Positions 7,044-13,039 of a stretch of 13,039 nt of DNA are shown one piece after another. A program made the position numbers and the translations under genes. How positions within the stretch are numbered: position 1 is the stretch's first letter; each line of letters opens with the position of its first letter. A model generated the notes under the pieces. That model saw only the letters and a program-made list of their open reading frames with translations. It had not been told where the DNA came from and did no database searches. Source of the stretch: Clostridium sp. UBA4548 (GTDB lineage: Bacteria > Bacillota > Clostridia > Clostridiales > Clostridiaceae); NCBI RefSeq assembly GCF_002387895.1, contig NZ_DGLI01000014.1:133708-146746 (forward strand). The letters are read 5' to 3'.

Positions 7044-8579
7044 ATGAAAAGGCAATCTTTAATAAAAGGAACAATGATTTTAGGAGCAGCTACTATATTT
7101 GCTAGGTTTCTAGGTTTATTCTTTAGAATACCACTTCAGGCTTTAATTGGAGACCAGGGAATGGGATACTATCAAATGTCTTATCCTCTTTACATGACCT
7201 TTGTTGCATTGGCTTCAGGAGTTCCAATAGCTATGTCTAAGCTGATTTCTGAATTCAATGCGAAAAATGATGTACATGCTGTGAGACAAATTTTTAGGGA
7301 AACTCTTTTAATTATGATTCCTATAGGAGTCGTTGCATCATTGGTTATGCTATTCTTTTCAAAAGAAATAATAACAACTTTGAAATGGGATACTAAGTCT
7401 TATTACTCATTTATGGTTATTTCTATTGCACCTATATTTGTTTGTATAATGTGTACACTTAGAGGCTTTTTTCAAGGTATGCAAAATATGACTTATACTG
7501 GTATTTCTCAAATTGTTGAACAAATTGGGAGAGTAGTATGTGGAGTGTTGTTTGCTTATCTGTTAATGCCAAAGGGCATAGAATATGCGGCGGGAGGTGC
7601 AGCATTAGGAACTGTGATTGGAGGAGCATTAGGAAGCTTTTACCTAATGTTTAATTATTTTAGAGCTAGCAAAGAATTACCAAAGTTTCAAAAGAAAAGA
7701 CAAGGTAGCATGATAAGACTTATAGCTCAAGCAGCACTTCCAGTATCAATTGGAGCTGCAGTAGGCACCGTTATGTCTTTAATAGATTCAGTCGTAGTTC
7801 CTCAAAGGTTACTTGTAGCAGGATACTCTCTTGAAGATAGCGCAATTTTATACGGGCAACTTACAGGTAAGGCTGTAACCCTTCAGAATATACCATTAGC
7901 AGTGTCTATGGCCCTTTGTGCTGCTTTAGTGCCTATAGTTTCTGAGGCTTATGCCACCTTCAGAACTGTGGAACTGAAAAGAAGGGTTGAGATGGTTTAT
8001 AAACTATCTTTTGTAATAGGAATACCAAGTTTTTTAGGTTTATATTTCTTAGCAAAGCCAATAATGGGATTGGTATTTATGAAGGATGTTGCAGGTTTTG
8101 AAATATTAAAGGTTCTTTCTATTTCAATCCCCTTTATTATAATTACACAGACAACCACTTCACTATTGCAAAGTTGTGGAAGGTATATGATTCCAGTTTA
8201 CAATCTTATTGGGGGGTGTTTGGTTAAGGTTATGTTGTCCTATTTCTTCGTTGCTCAAAGCTCTGTAAATATCTATGGAGCAGTTATAGGAACTATTTTT
8301 GGATATACTACTACTGCACTTTTAAATTATATACAGGTATCAAGGGTATTAAAGGTAAAACTCAGTATAACTGAAGTGCTACTAAAGCCACTGATAGCAT
8401 CTCTTACAATGATAATTTTTGTTGTGTTTAGCTATAATAATGTCTATAATTATACAATGAGTAATGGAATTTCTTGCTTGGTTTCCATAATAGTGGGAGT
8501 AGCAATTTTTATAGTATTAGTAATAGTATTAGGTATATTTTCAATGCAAGATATAAGGGGAAAATTTATGAGACATTAA
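7044..8579 (+). CDS. SpoVB/YabM-family MOP superfamily lipid-linked saccharide flippase
   Basis: This is a multi-spanning inner-membrane protein of the MATE-like/polysaccharide transporter group that flips lipid-linked sugars. The 511 residues are almost entirely hydrophobic segments, consistent with the usual 14 helices. The N terminus has the family pattern: KGTMILGAATIFARFLGLFF, then IPLQALIGDQGMGYYQM and PLYMTFVALASGVPIAMSKL. ATG 7044 is preceded by a GGGGGGAG site at 7033-7040; a TTG at 7023 would add seven residues upstream of that site and is unlikely. Position between spoVT and mazG matches B. subtilis yabM, while SpoVB, needed for spore cortex synthesis, is a paralog. Synteny and similarity do not tell which role applies here, so no symbol is given. 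No terminator separates it from mazG. Confidence 0.88.
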   Translation: MKRQSLIKGTMILGAATIFARFLGLFFRIPLQALIGDQGMGYYQMSYPLYMTFVALASGVPIAMSKLISEFNAKNDVHAVRQIFRETLLIMIPIGVVASLVMLFFSKEIITTLKWDTKSYYSFMVISIAPIFVCIMCTLRGFFQGMQNMTYTGISQIVEQIGRVVCGVLFAYLLMPKGIEYAAGGAALGTVIGGALGSFYLMFNYFRASKELPKFQKKRQGSMIRLIAQAALPVSIGAAVGTVMSLIDSVVVPQRLLVAGYSLEDSAILYGQLTGKAVTLQNIPLAVSMALCAALVPIVSEAYATFRTVELKRRVEMVYKLSFVIGIPSFLGLYFLAKPIMGLVFMKDVAGFEILKVLSISIPFIIITQTTTSLLQSCGRYMIPVYNLIGGCLVKVMLSYFFVAQSSVNIYGAVIGTIFGYTTTALLNYIQVSRVLKVKLSITEVLLKPLIASLTMIIFVVFSYNNVYNYTMSNGISCLVSIIVGVAIFIVLVIVLGIFSMQDIRGKFMRH

Positions 8580-8649
8580 AAATTTTAAATAATGAACAAG
8601 TTTCTTTTCATTAGGAACTTTGGAGGATGTTTATAATACAAAAGGATAC

Positions 8650-8657
8650 AAGGAGAG
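8650..8657 (+). promoter_or_regulatory. Ribosome binding site deciding the mazG start
   Basis: AAGGAGAG lies 8 nt before ATG 8666. An earlier in-frame ATG at 8627 directly abuts TGGAGG (8621-8626) with no spacer, which is too close for normal initiation. Confidence 0.6.
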
Positions 8658-8665
8658 ATACAAAT

Positions 8666-10111
8666 ATGATTAAAATAGTAGGTTTAGGCCCAGGGGCAAA
8701 GGATGCTTTGACTATAGGGACCTTAGAGTTATTAAAGTCTTGTGACAAGGTACTCTTAAGGACAGAAAAACATCCTAATGTTGAATATCTAAAGTCTTTG
8801 GGAGTGGTATTTGACACTTATGACTCTTTTTACGAAAACTATGATTCTTTTGATGAGGTTTATAGTGCTATTTCAAAGGATGTTATAGAAAAGCATAACA
8901 TTTACAAGGATGTTGTTTACGCAGTTCCAGGCCATCCGCTGGTTGCAGAAAAGTCTGTAACACTTCTTTTAAAGGCGTGTGAAGAAAGGGCTATAGAAAC
9001 AGAGATACTACCAGCAGTAAGCTTTATTGATGCAGTAATGGAGAGCCTAAAAATAGATCCAATTGAAGGGATAAAAATAGTTGATGCTTTTGATATAGCT
9101 AATCAGGTGATGGATAAAAGGGTTGGGCTTATAATAACTCAGGTTTATAACCCTCTAATAGCATCAGAAACAAAGCTTGCTCTATTAGAATACTACAAAG
9201 ATGATACTGATATATATTTTGTTAGAGCAGCTGGGGTTAAGGGACTTGAGAGTATAAGGAAAATTAAACTATATGACCTTGATAGACAAGAGGATATAGA
9301 TTATTTAACTTCTGTTTATATTCCTAAGGATTTGGAGAATACAAAGGATTTTCATGATCTTTTAAAGGTTATGGAGGTGCTGCGTGGAGAAGATGGTTGT
9401 CCTTGGGACTTCGAGCAAACTCACGAGTCTTTAAAAAGATATTTAATCGAAGAATGCTATGAGGTTTTAGAGGCAATAGATGAAGAAGATGATACAAAAT
9501 TAGTTGAAGAACTTGGTGATGTACTCCTTCAAGTAGTATTCCATGGGCAAATTGGTAAGGAAGAAGGATACTTCAACATTAATGATATTATTAAAGGTAT
9601 AACAGAAAAGATGATATCTAGACATCCTCATGTGTTTAGTGATGTACAAGTTAGAGACAGCGAGGAAGTTTTAACTAATTGGGAAGAAATAAAAGGAAAA
9701 GAAAAAGAATTTAAGAATTATACTGATACCTTAAAACATGTGCCTAAAAACTTACCAGGACTTTTAAGAGCAGAAAAGGTTCAAAAAAAGGCTGCTAAAG
9801 TGGGATTTGATTGGCCTGATATAACACCAGCTATGGATAAAGTCATAGAAGAACTTCAAGAGGTAAAAGATGTATATAAATCCAATAAAAGGGCAAAAAT
9901 AGAAGAAGAAGTTGGGGATTTGATATTTGCCACAGTAAATATTGCAAGAATTCTTGACATTGACCCCGAGTTTGCAGTAAATTATACTATAGATAAATTT
10001 ATCAAGCGTTTCCAATATATAGAGGAAACTGCTATAAGAAAAGGGTTAAATATTAAAAATATGACCCTGGACGAAATGGATCAGTTGTGGAATGAAGCAA
10101 AAAATGTTTAA
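8666..10111 (+). CDS. mazG: Two-domain MazG family protein (YabN type): methylase-like domain plus NTP pyrophosphohydrolase
   Basis: This cytosolic protein likely hydrolyses nucleoside triphosphates to monophosphates plus pyrophosphate, clearing non-canonical or excess nucleotides. From ATG 8666 it has 481 residues. Residues 1 to about 220 resemble tetrapyrrole (SAM-dependent) methylases: GLGPGAKDALTIGT at the start, YAVPGHPLVAEKS in the middle, EILPAVSFIDAV later; the substrate of this part is unknown. Two MazG repeats follow. The first has GEDGCPWD and the metal-binding pattern EExxE (262-266) with ExxD (282-285). The second has EELQE (395-399) and EVGD (415-418). This architecture is the Bacillus YabN form; E. 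coli MazG lacks the N-terminal domain. It lies 86 nt after the flippase gene, probably in one transcript. Confidence 0.94.
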   Translation: MIKIVGLGPGAKDALTIGTLELLKSCDKVLLRTEKHPNVEYLKSLGVVFDTYDSFYENYDSFDEVYSAISKDVIEKHNIYKDVVYAVPGHPLVAEKSVTLLLKACEERAIETEILPAVSFIDAVMESLKIDPIEGIKIVDAFDIANQVMDKRVGLIITQVYNPLIASETKLALLEYYKDDTDIYFVRAAGVKGLESIRKIKLYDLDRQEDIDYLTSVYIPKDLENTKDFHDLLKVMEVLRGEDGCPWDFEQTHESLKRYLIEECYEVLEAIDEEDDTKLVEELGDVLLQVVFHGQIGKEEGYFNINDIIKGITEKMISRHPHVFSDVQVRDSEEVLTNWEEIKGKEKEFKNYTDTLKHVPKNLPGLLRAEKVQKKAAKVGFDWPDITPAMDKVIEELQEVKDVYKSNKRAKIEEEVGDLIFATVNIARILDIDPEFAVNYTIDKFIKRFQYIEETAIRKGLNIKNMTLDEMDQLWNEAKNV

Positions 10112-10263
10112 TTTAGCAAAAATTTGTTAAAACTATAGCTGATTAGAAGGATTTTTAAAAAAATTGCAGAATATGCTATTAGGTATTCTATATGTGATGT
10201 TTATATTTTAATAGTTAAACATTATTGCATAAGCATTACAGTTAAGATTAAGGAGGTACAATA

Positions 10264-10539
10264 GTGAATAAGTCAGAATTAGTAACAAGCATGGCAGAAA
10301 AAGCTGGTCTAACTAAAAAGGAAACTGAGACATTTTTAAAAGCTTTCATAGACAGCGTTGAGGAAGCTTTATCAAATGGTGAAAAAGTTCAATTAGTTGG
10401 ATTTGGAACTTTTGAGACTAGAGAAAGAGCTGCTAGAACTGGAAGAAACCCAAGAACTAAAGAAGAAATACAAATCCCAGCTTCAAAGGTTCCAGTATTC
10501 AAAGCAGGAAAAGAATTTAAAGACATAGTTAACAAATAG
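10264..10539 (+). CDS. hup: HU-family DNA-binding protein
   Basis: This small nucleoid protein binds and bends DNA as a dimer with little sequence preference. The 91 residues are the standard HU length. The N-terminal helices (MNKSELVTSMAEKAGLTKKE) form the dimer body; GEKVQLVGFGTFETRERAAR leads into the beta-arm GRNPRTKEEIQIPAS, whose proline intercalates into the minor groove; KVPVFKAGKEFKDIVN closes it. GTG 10264 follows a near-perfect AAGGAGGT at 10250-10257. The gene has its own terminator, so it can be expressed separately from the sporulation genes. No clean promoter is visible in the 152 nt upstream. IHF-type paralogs are less likely in this lineage. Confidence 0.96.
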   Translation: MNKSELVTSMAEKAGLTKKETETFLKAFIDSVEEALSNGEKVQLVGFGTFETRERAARTGRNPRTKEEIQIPASKVPVFKAGKEFKDIVNK

Positions 10540-10551
10540 TCTTAAATCTTT

Positions 10552-10587
10552 AAAAAGCCTAGATTTCTATCTGGGTTTTTTTCTTTA
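10552..10587 (+). terminator. Intrinsic terminator of the HU gene
   Basis: AGCCTAGAT (10556-10564) pairs with ATCTGGGTT (10569-10577), with wobble pairs, around a 4-nt loop. Upstream A residues (10552-10556) can extend the stem into the T-run 10576-10582, and more T's follow. Confidence 0.8.
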
Positions 10588-10617
10588 TTGACACATAAGT
10601 TTCAATAAGATTATTTT
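10588..10617 (+). promoter_or_regulatory. Candidate sigma-A promoter for yabO
   Basis: A perfect TTGACA at 10588-10593 directly follows the HU terminator. The best -10 is TATTTT at 10612-10617, 18 nt away and only 4 of 6 matches. It would give a leader of about 130 nt. Confidence 0.35.
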
Positions 10618-10710
10618 ATTAAACTAAGATTATTTAAATTTACTAGGTAACTACCTGTATTCGCTAAATTTAGCTAATAAGGCATGTATGCAAAGGAAAG
10701 TGAATTAATT

Positions 10711-10738
10711 GATTTTTCAAAAATATAAATCATATAAA
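10711..10738 (+). promoter_or_regulatory. Candidate sigma-E-like promoter for yabO-yabP-yabQ
   Basis: CATATAAA at 10731-10738 is close to the sigma-E -10 (CATAnnnT). GATTTTT at 10711-10717, 13 nt upstream, is a partial match to the -35. In B. subtilis yabP and yabQ are sigma-E dependent, which makes a mother-cell promoter here sensible. The leader would be very short, with the ribosome binding site at 10744. Confidence 0.3.
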
Positions 10739-10756
10739 ATTATTGGGGTGATATAG

Positions 10757-11017
10757 ATGAGATTAGATAAATATTTAAAAGTGTCAAGAATAATTAAAAG
10801 AAGAACTGTAGCTAAAGAAGTTTGTGAAAGTGGAAGGGTTTCTATAAATGGTAAGGTAGCAAAAGCGGGAACTGTAGTTAATGAAGGGGATATAATTGAG
10901 ATTCAATTTGCTAAGCAGACCCTTAAGGCTAAAATAGTGAATATAGCATCTCATGTAAATAAAGAGGATGCTAAGAATATGTATGAAATAATTTCAGGAG
11001 AAGAAGATACAGAGTAG
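10757..11017 (+). CDS. rqcP: S4-domain RNA-binding protein RqcP (YabO)
   Basis: The Bacillus ortholog works with RqcH in ribosome-associated quality control: it binds obstructed 50S subunits carrying peptidyl-tRNA and supports addition of alanine tails. The 86-residue protein is essentially a single S4 domain: MRLDKYLKVSRIIKRRTVA, the SGRVSINGKVAKAG turn, and GDIIEIQFAKQTLKAKI. Its tail is acidic. ATG 10757 follows GGGGTGAT at 10744-10751, a site that extends into the GGTGAT form. The gene lies just upstream of yabP and yabQ as in Bacillus. The related heat-shock protein HslR is larger, and gene order favours RqcP. Confidence 0.93.
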   Translation: MRLDKYLKVSRIIKRRTVAKEVCESGRVSINGKVAKAGTVVNEGDIIEIQFAKQTLKAKIVNIASHVNKEDAKNMYEIISGEEDTE

Positions 11018-11201
11018 TCATAAAATCCTCCTCTTTGCATATATTTTTTATTAGAGGAAACCGAATTTAAAACTTAATCTATAACTTAGTTCAACCTGGT
11101 TTCCTTCAGGTTTTTGAAGATGAATAAAATGAGTATTCATCTTGAAAGTCTTCAGAAAGCCTACTATGTTTTTTAGTATGTGATTTTATGAGGAGGATAA
11201 C
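11018..11201 (+). other. Hairpin-rich spacer between yabO and yabP
   Basis: The 184 nt hold several pairings: TCATAAAAT 11018-11026 with ATTTTATGA 11183-11191; AGGAAACC 11055-11062 with GGTTTCCT 11098-11105; AACCTG 11093-11098 with CAGGTT 11107-11112 followed by T's; and a perfect 10-bp hairpin 11117-11126 with 11134-11143. CCTCCTC 11027-11033 is complementary to the yabP ribosome binding site GAGGAGG 11190-11196. Some of these exclude one another. No gene is visible. The AACCTG hairpin with TTTTT could act as a weak terminator. Confidence 0.5.
11117..11143 (+). repeat. 10-bp hairpin upstream of yabP
   Basis: AAGATGAATA pairs exactly with TATTCATCTT across a 7-nt loop. No T-run follows, so it is not a standard terminator; it may be an RNA-stability or attenuation element. 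Confidence 0.6.
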
Positions 11202-11498
11202 ATGGAACAGAGTAAAGAAGTGAAGGTTGAAAACAAGAAAAGTTATTTAGCTTTAGAAAATAGAAAAAAAATGAGTTTAGATGGAGTAACAGAGATAATA
11301 AGCTTCAATGATGAGCAAATCTTACTTAAAACTGTCTTAGGCAATATGGATATTAGAGGCGAAGAATTAAAGATGAACAAGCTAGATGTTCAAAATGGAG
11401 ACGTAATAATAAGTGGCAATATTGGGTATATTGTTTATACTACAGAAGAGAAAAAGCATAGAAAACAAAATGGCATAATTGCTAGATTGTTCAGGTAA
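11202..11498 (+). CDS. yabP: Sporulation protein YabP
   Basis: YabP belongs to the YabP/YqfC family of small proteins made in the mother cell during spore formation; the molecular activity is not known. The 98 residues match the family. Recognisable parts are NRKKMSLDGVTEIISFNDEQ, LLKTVLGNMDIRGEELKMNK, LDVQNGDVIISGNIGYIVY, and a basic C-terminal tail (KKHRKQNGIIARLFR). ATG 11202 lies 5 nt after GGAGG (11192-11196). The C-terminal coding end carries the ribosome binding site of yabQ, which begins 7 nt past the stop, so the pair is probably translated together. The paralog YqfC is adjacent to yqfD in other genomes; the yabQ neighbour here identifies YabP. Confidence 0.92.
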   Translation: MEQSKEVKVENKKSYLALENRKKMSLDGVTEIISFNDEQILLKTVLGNMDIRGEELKMNKLDVQNGDVIISGNIGYIVYTTEEKKHRKQNGIIARLFR

Positions 11499-11505
11499 GG
11501 AAGAT

Positions 11506-11898
11506 ATGATTTTTTCTATGCCAGAGCAGGTGAACTTATTTGTATTTAGCATAATAGGTGGAATGCTCATAGGAATATTATTTGATATATATAGAATTAT
11601 TAGAGGGTTTGAAAGTTTAAATAAGTTCATTACAGCTGTAGAGGACTTATTATTTTGGATTTTAACAGGAATTTTTATTTTTATTTTCATGATGTACACA
11701 AGCTATGCATATATGAGTTTTAATGTTTTTGTGTATATTGCTATAGGCTTATTGATATATTTAAAGCTTATAAGCAAAGGTTTTGTTAAAACTCTTCATA
11801 AACTATTGATATTTCTTTTAACAACTTTTAGAATAGTATTTTACGTTATAACTTATCCTATAAGGGTATTCTTTTATAAAATACTAAGAAAAAATTAA
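11506..11898 (+). CDS. yabQ: Spore cortex biosynthesis membrane protein YabQ
   Basis: YabQ is a membrane protein needed for spore cortex formation in B. subtilis, where it localises to the outer forespore membrane. From ATG 11506 it has 130 residues, shorter than the Bacillus protein (about 210) but covering the conserved core. Four hydrophobic segments are seen: VNLFVFSIIGGMLIGILFD, LLFWILTGIFIFIFMMYTSY, VFVYIAIGLLIYLKL, and LLIFLLTTFRIVFYVIT. GILFDIYRI after the first segment is typical of the family. A ribosome binding site AAGG (11497-11500) overlaps the yabP stop. A second ATG at 11518 is an alternative start; a TTG at 11479 would overlap yabP and lacks support. Confidence 0.87.
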   Translation: MIFSMPEQVNLFVFSIIGGMLIGILFDIYRIIRGFESLNKFITAVEDLLFWILTGIFIFIFMMYTSYAYMSFNVFVYIAIGLLIYLKLISKGFVKTLHKLLIFLLTTFRIVFYVITYPIRVFFYKILRKN

Positions 11899-11958
11899 AA
11901 ATAATAAGATAAATAGCTTGAACAAATGATAAATTCAAATTAAAATATACTTATGAGT

Positions 11959-11986
11959 TTAACAATTAGTAATAAGGCATTATAAT
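11959..11986 (+). promoter_or_regulatory. Sigma-A promoter of divIC
   Basis: TTAACA at 11959-11964 (5 of 6) and a perfect TATAAT at 11981-11986 are 16 nt apart. Transcription from about 11993 allows the division gene to be expressed in vegetative cells independently of the sporulation genes yabP and yabQ. Confidence 0.75.
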
Positions 11987-12037
11987 GTAGTTTATGTGTC
12001 TAAGTTAACTCATTCATTTGAAAGGATGAGTGGTGAG

Positions 12038-12313
12038 ATGAAAAAGTTTAAGAAAAAAAACTTATTATTACTATTAATTGGGGCATATGTTTGTTATACT
12101 CTTATAAACCAACAAATTATTATGCATAAACAAAAAGTTGAACTTAAAAAATACACTGTGGAGCTTCAAAAAACGAAAGAAGAAAATGAAAAATTACAGG
12201 ATGAGGTTAAGCTATCTCAAAGCTTGAACTATATTGAAAAGTTAGCAAGAGAAAAGTTAGGGCTAGTAAAAGAAGGAGAGGCTCCTGTAATAGATAGCAG
12301 TGGAAATAAATAA
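12038..12313 (+). CDS. divIC: Septum formation initiator family protein DivIC/FtsB
   Basis: This bitopic division protein acts at the septum, where DivIC/FtsB pairs with FtsL and DivIB/FtsQ to control FtsW-FtsI septal synthesis. From ATG 12038 it has 91 residues: a short basic cytoplasmic end (MKKFKKKN), one membrane helix (LLLLLIGAYVCYTLI, about 9-23), then a coiled coil (about 30-65, ELQKTKEENEKLQDEV) and the conserved LNYIEKLAREKLGLVKEGE region. The frame is open back to GTG 11996, but that codon lies at the predicted transcription start, and ATG 12026 abuts AAAGG. ATG 12038, with AAAGGA 11 nt upstream, fits best. Bacillus DivIC has a somewhat longer basic N terminus. Confidence 0.9.
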   Translation: MKKFKKKNLLLLLIGAYVCYTLINQQIIMHKQKVELKKYTVELQKTKEENEKLQDEVKLSQSLNYIEKLAREKLGLVKEGEAPVIDSSGNK

Positions 12314-12403
12314 AGTTATTTTGATAGGTTAGTAAACTATTTCTAACTATGTCATTATATATAATTATATAATCATCTATATTTAAGGAGGAGTCTTTTT
12401 AAT

Positions 12404-12820
12404 ATGACCTTAAAGGCTGGAAGTATTGTAGAAGGTAAAGTAGTCAATATAACTAATTTTGGTGCTTTTGTTGAAGTGGAAGGTAAAACAGGTTTAGTTC
12501 ACATCTCTGAGGTGTCAGATGTTTTTGTTAAAAATGTTAGAGACCATTTAAAAGAAGAAGATGTAGTTAAAGTTAAAATTATATCCGTGGATGACAATGG
12601 CAAAATGAGCTTATCCATAAAACAAGCAGGTGTTCCTAAAAAATCCGTGAAGCCAGTAGAAATTGACTGGGACAAGGAAAAAACTAAAGTTTCCTCAACG
12701 GGAAGCTTTGAGGATAGGATGTCTAAGTTTTTAAAAGATAGCGAAGAAAGATTCCAAGACCTAAAGAAGCATCAAGATGGAAAAGGTCGTGGATATAGTA
12801 AAAAAGGTTCAAGTTATTAA
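12404..12820 (+). CDS. yabR: S1-domain RNA-binding protein YabR
   Basis: This is a small general-stress/RNA-binding-type protein with one S1 domain; its exact role in the ribosome or RNA metabolism is not established. The 138 residues are close to Bacillus YabR (128). Residues 5-73 form the S1 fold: GSIVEGKVVNITNFGAFVEV, GKTGLVHISEVSD, the DHLKEEDVVKVKIISVDDNG strand-turn, and KMSLSIKQ. The remainder is a charged, probably unstructured tail with DRMSKFLKDSEERFQDLKKH and a glycine/lysine/serine-rich end. ATG 12404 follows AAGGAGGAG at 12385-12393. It lies after divIC as in Bacillus and ends at a good terminator. Polynucleotide phosphorylase or S1 itself would be far longer. Confidence 0.93.
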   Translation: MTLKAGSIVEGKVVNITNFGAFVEVEGKTGLVHISEVSDVFVKNVRDHLKEEDVVKVKIISVDDNGKMSLSIKQAGVPKKSVKPVEIDWDKEKTKVSSTGSFEDRMSKFLKDSEERFQDLKKHQDGKGRGYSKKGSSY

Positions 12821-12835
12821 AGATAATCTTTATAT

Positions 12836-12863
12836 AAAGAGTGCTAGTATCTAGCGCTCTTTT
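12836..12863 (+). terminator. Intrinsic terminator of yabR
   Basis: AAAGAG-T-GCTAG (12836-12847) pairs with CTAGC-G-CTCTTT (12851-12862), one T-G wobble, around a TAT loop, with the right arm ending in TTTT. It separates the yabR transcript from the tRNA unit. Confidence 0.85.
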
Positions 12864-12934
12864 GAACTTTATGCTAGATAAATCAATGGGTTTAGTTGTT
12901 GGATTAACAATGAAAATAAATCTATAAAAAAGTG

Positions 12935-12963
12935 TTGACATATATGTGGCTATGACTTATAAT
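12935..12963 (+). promoter_or_regulatory. Consensus sigma-A promoter of the tRNA unit
   Basis: TTGACA at 12935-12940 and TATAAT at 12958-12963 are both perfect with an ideal 17-nt spacer. Transcription would start near 12970, giving a roughly 30-nt 5' leader before the tRNA. This is the strongest promoter in the window. Confidence 0.92.
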
Positions 12964-13001
12964 AAGTATTGTCGCTGAGATGTGACAGAAACATAAAGCC
13001 T

Positions 13002-13039
13002 GCTGAAGTGGCGGAACAGGCAGACGCACAGGACTTAAA
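13002..13039 (+). tRNA. tRNA-Leu(UAA), 5' part, cut by the window end
   Basis: The 38 visible bases begin with acceptor arm GCTGAAG, then T8 G9 and a D-arm GGCGGAACAGGCAGACGC typical of class II tRNA-Leu. The anticodon stem CAGGA leads into loop CTTAAA, with anticodon TAA reading UUA. The variable arm, T-arm and 3' acceptor lie outside the window. A consensus promoter stands upstream. Confidence 0.88.

Noticed and set aside
9764..10015. Open frame on the - strand inside mazG
   Set aside because: Antisense shadow of the second MazG repeat; composition is that of reversed coding sequence.
10122..10141. AT-only stem after mazG as a terminator
   Set aside because: The stem is almost all A-T, has a tiny loop and is followed by ACTATAGC rather than a T-run.
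11018..11191. A miniature inverted-repeat transposable element
   Set aside because: The terminal repeats are only 9 bp of AT-rich sequence, no target-site duplication is evident, and no second copy is in the window; kept only as an alternative in the findings.
11382..11699. Open frame on the - strand across yabP and yabQ
   Set aside because: Overlaps two genes with family matches and ribosome binding sites; no independent support.
12870..12926. 18-codon + strand frame between the yabR terminator and the tRNA promoter
   Set aside because: No ribosome binding site, no promoter between the terminator and its start, and very short.
12723..12941. Open frame on the - strand over the yabR end and tRNA promoter
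   Set aside because: It runs through a clear terminator and a consensus promoter of the other strand and has no recognisable product.
1..13039. Phage, defence, CRISPR, insertion sequence or toxin-antitoxin system
   Set aside because: Every sizeable gene belongs to the conserved housekeeping and sporulation block; no transposase, integrase, spaced direct repeats or defence-type proteins are present.

Overview
The window is AT-rich chromosomal DNA of a spore-forming low-GC Gram-positive, most likely a Clostridium sensu stricto relative. The evidence is gene content (SpoVT, a SpoVB/YabM-type flippase, YabP, YabQ), frequent TTG/GTG starts with strong AGGAGG-type ribosome binding sites, and gene order. 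All protein genes are on the + strand. The order follows the B. subtilis spoVC(pth)-mfd-spoVT-yabM-yabN-yabO-yabP-yabQ-divIC-yabR block, with prsA added between mfd and spoVT and an HU gene added between mazG and yabO. The fin (yabK) gene that lies between pth and mfd in B. subtilis is not present.

Layout: 1-180 promoter region; 181-747 pth; 860-955 possible leader ORF; 915-4448 mfd; 4449-4743 intergenic with promoter-like boxes and a second possible leader ORF; 4744-5745 prsA, then a terminator; 5916-6467 spoVT, with a strong terminator over its stop codon; 6506-7043 a long non-coding stretch; 7044-8579 MOP-family flippase; 8666-10111 mazG; 10264-10539 HU, then a terminator; 10757-11017 yabO/rqcP; 11018-11201 a hairpin-rich spacer; 11202-11498 yabP; 11506-11898 yabQ; 12038-12313 divIC with a good sigma-A promoter; 12404-12820 yabR (S1 domain), then a terminator; a consensus promoter; and a tRNA-Leu(UAA) cut by the window end at 13039.

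The genes mix core maintenance (peptidyl-tRNA recycling, transcription-coupled repair, nucleotide-pool cleaning, nucleoid packing, stalled-ribosome rescue, division) with endospore formation (forespore regulator SpoVT, flippase, coat/cortex proteins YabP and YabQ). This arrangement is well known in endospore formers. I found no defence, mobile or CRISPR system and no convincing undescribed multi-gene system. The most interesting unexplained items are small: two short ORFs with strong ribosome binding sites in front of mfd and prsA, the structured yabO-yabP spacer containing a sequence complementary to the yabP ribosome binding site, and the 0.5-kb non-coding region upstream of the flippase gene.
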